Assembly: GCA_023398955.1 (NCBI GenBank) | Contig: JAEWRL010000250.1 | Coordinates: 1-15,604, forward strand | Length of the DNA stretch: 15,604 bases | Reading direction: 5' to 3' | Source of the DNA: Pseudomonadota bacterium | GTDB taxonomy: Bacteria > Myxococcota_A > Polyangia > Polyangiales > Polyangiaceae | In this document: positions 15,002 through 15,604 of the stretch, in pieces | Position numbering within the stretch: position 1 is the stretch's first letter | Layout: each line of letters opens with the position of its first letter | Made by a program: the position numbers and the translations under genes | Notes under the pieces: model-generated | The model's database searches: none | What the model was told of the DNA's origin: nothing | What the model saw: the letters and a program-made list of their open reading frames with translations, nothing else

Positions 15002-15218
15002 GACCTCGGGCCGGCGTAGCCGGAGCAACACAGGAGCTAGGGCCTGTCCCTGAATGCGGTTGGCTCTTCCGTAAACGTGCCCGTGCCCGTGCCCGAAAAA
15101 GCTAGCAACGCGGGGCCAGCGCTGGCCGATAGCTGAGCATGGAACTGGATCATGAAAGGCTCGACGTTTACCAACTTTCTCTCGATGCTCGCGCAGAGCT
15201 GCGAGATGTGAGCACGTC
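15002..15218. other. Non-coding stretch between the FlhB/SctU-like gene and the transposase remnant
   Basis: I see no gene here. A short inverted repeat, CCGGC-GTA-GCCGG (15011-15023), lies 10 bp after the stop at 15001 and could help end the transcript. CTAG at 15037-15040, followed by GGCCTGTCCCTGAA, looks like the junction of a target site with an insertion-sequence end. Inside that proposed element are three tandem copies of CGTGCC. Confidence 0.45.
15076..15095. repeat. Short tandem repeat, CGTGCC three times
   Basis: Three exact head-to-tail copies of the hexamer CGTGCC (15076-15093), plus the first two bases of a fourth, are followed by AAAAA. They lie in non-coding DNA beside the transposase remnant. 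Such hexamer runs arise by replication slippage, and no function is evident. Confidence 0.7.
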
Positions 15219-15604
15219 TCACAACCGCAACCACAGAAGCGCGCAGCCGATGGCAACGACCGCGGCGTAGTTGCGCACCGTCTTCTCGTATCGGGTGGCG
15301 AAGCGTCGCGCCTGCTTGAGAAGGTTGAAAGTGCTGCTCGGAAGGCTCCCGAGTCATACGCCTTGTCGGCAAGCAGGCAGCGCGAAAGAGCTCGTGCAAC
15401 GAGCGCTTTCGCAGGACAAATGTCGTGGCGTTGGCCCTCGGTGAGCTCGAAGGCGAGCGGCAGGCCGAGCGCATCGGCAACAAGGTGAACTTTCGTGGAA
15501 AGGCCGCCCCGCGAACGACCTATCCCCTGCGTCGAGGCCCCCTTTACCGCCCGCCGCATGCTGGTGCGCCCGATTGATCGTCCTGTCGAGACTATGCCAT
15601 TCGC
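15219..15604 (-). pseudogene. IS5-family transposase remnant, frameshifted, with an internal deletion and no catalytic Glu
   Basis: Reading leftward, the window edge holds DRTINRAHQHAAGGKGG with the first catalytic Asp (15585-15587). The frame then changes near 15520-15550, around a G/A run, to GIGRSRGGLSTKVHLVADALGLPLAFELTEGQRHD and LLADKAYDSGAFRAAL with the second Asp (15364-15366). At about 15327-15331 the sequence jumps, in another frame, to FNLLKQARRFATRYEKTVRNYAAVV...LLWLRL and a TGA at 15219-15221. Intact relatives have about 40 more residues between FRAAL and RLKQ, including the RNxxERxF segment with the catalytic Glu. That part is lost, so the enzyme is dead. The first frame change might be a natural two-frame arrangement of the family. 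The second is clearly a deletion. Confidence 0.85.

Larger units (their letters stand above)
15041..15604 (-). mobile_element. Degenerate IS5-family insertion sequence, cut by the window edge
   Basis: The coding remnant on the minus strand is an IS5-family (IS427-like) transposase, so the element extends beyond 15604. I place its downstream end at about 15041, where GGCCTGTCCCTGAA begins directly after CTAG. IS5-family elements often target YTAR or CTAG sites, but the matching opposite end lies outside the window, so this boundary is inference. The distance from the transposase stop (15219) to this end, about 180 bp, is longer than usual for the family, which suggests extra decay or a nearer true end. 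Confidence 0.55.

Noticed and set aside
15011..15023. CCGGC-GTA-GCCGG as an intrinsic terminator of the FlhB/SctU-like gene
   Set aside because: Only a 5-bp stem with a tight loop and no T-tract. It is mentioned in the intergenic entry but is too weak for a separate call.

Overview
The window is high-GC, densely packed bacterial DNA. It most resembles a myxobacterium (Myxococcota, probably a Polyangia/Sorangium-like lineage). This is inferred from gene style: a Hanks-type kinase with a C-terminal ectodomain next to a TPR protein, a Pro/Gln-rich lipoprotein protease, an XPB-N-like accessory protein, and an isolated FlhB/SctU-type export protein. No rRNA, tRNA or CRISPR array is visible.

Layout, left to right. 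Minus strand, about 3.15 kb down to 129: a membrane-anchored Ser/Thr kinase followed 37 bp later by a TPR/coiled-coil membrane protein, probably an operon. Minus strand, 5521 down to 3350: a 723-residue protein with the Helicase_C_3 (XPB/Ssl2 N-terminal-like) domain but no helicase motor. Diverging from it on the plus strand is a SAMHD1-like HD phosphohydrolase whose stop codon overlaps (ATGA) the start of a small predicted outer-membrane protein. A strong hairpin at 7832-7861 separates that pair from a convergent FemAB-like acyltransferase gene on the minus strand.

Minus strand, 11677 down to 9204: a dicarboxylate/amino-acid:cation symporter (SDF family) overlaps by 4 bp (ATGA) with a ClsB-like cardiolipin synthase that has its own GGAGG ribosome-binding site inside the symporter gene. 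Diverging on the plus strand, 11861-15001 carries three closely spaced genes: a YrbG-type Ca2+/Na+ antiporter, a Pro-rich M48 metalloprotease lipoprotein, and an FlhB/SctU-family protein in which the autocleavage motif NPTH is replaced by DGDR. The right end is a decayed, edge-truncated IS5-family element.

Most genes concern the cell envelope: sensing (kinase), phospholipid synthesis, ion and organic-acid transport, outer-membrane proteins, a periplasm-facing protease and an export-gate relative. The most unusual item is the FlhB/SctU paralogue without its autocleavage site, placed directly behind a lipoprotein protease with no other secretion gene visible nearby.
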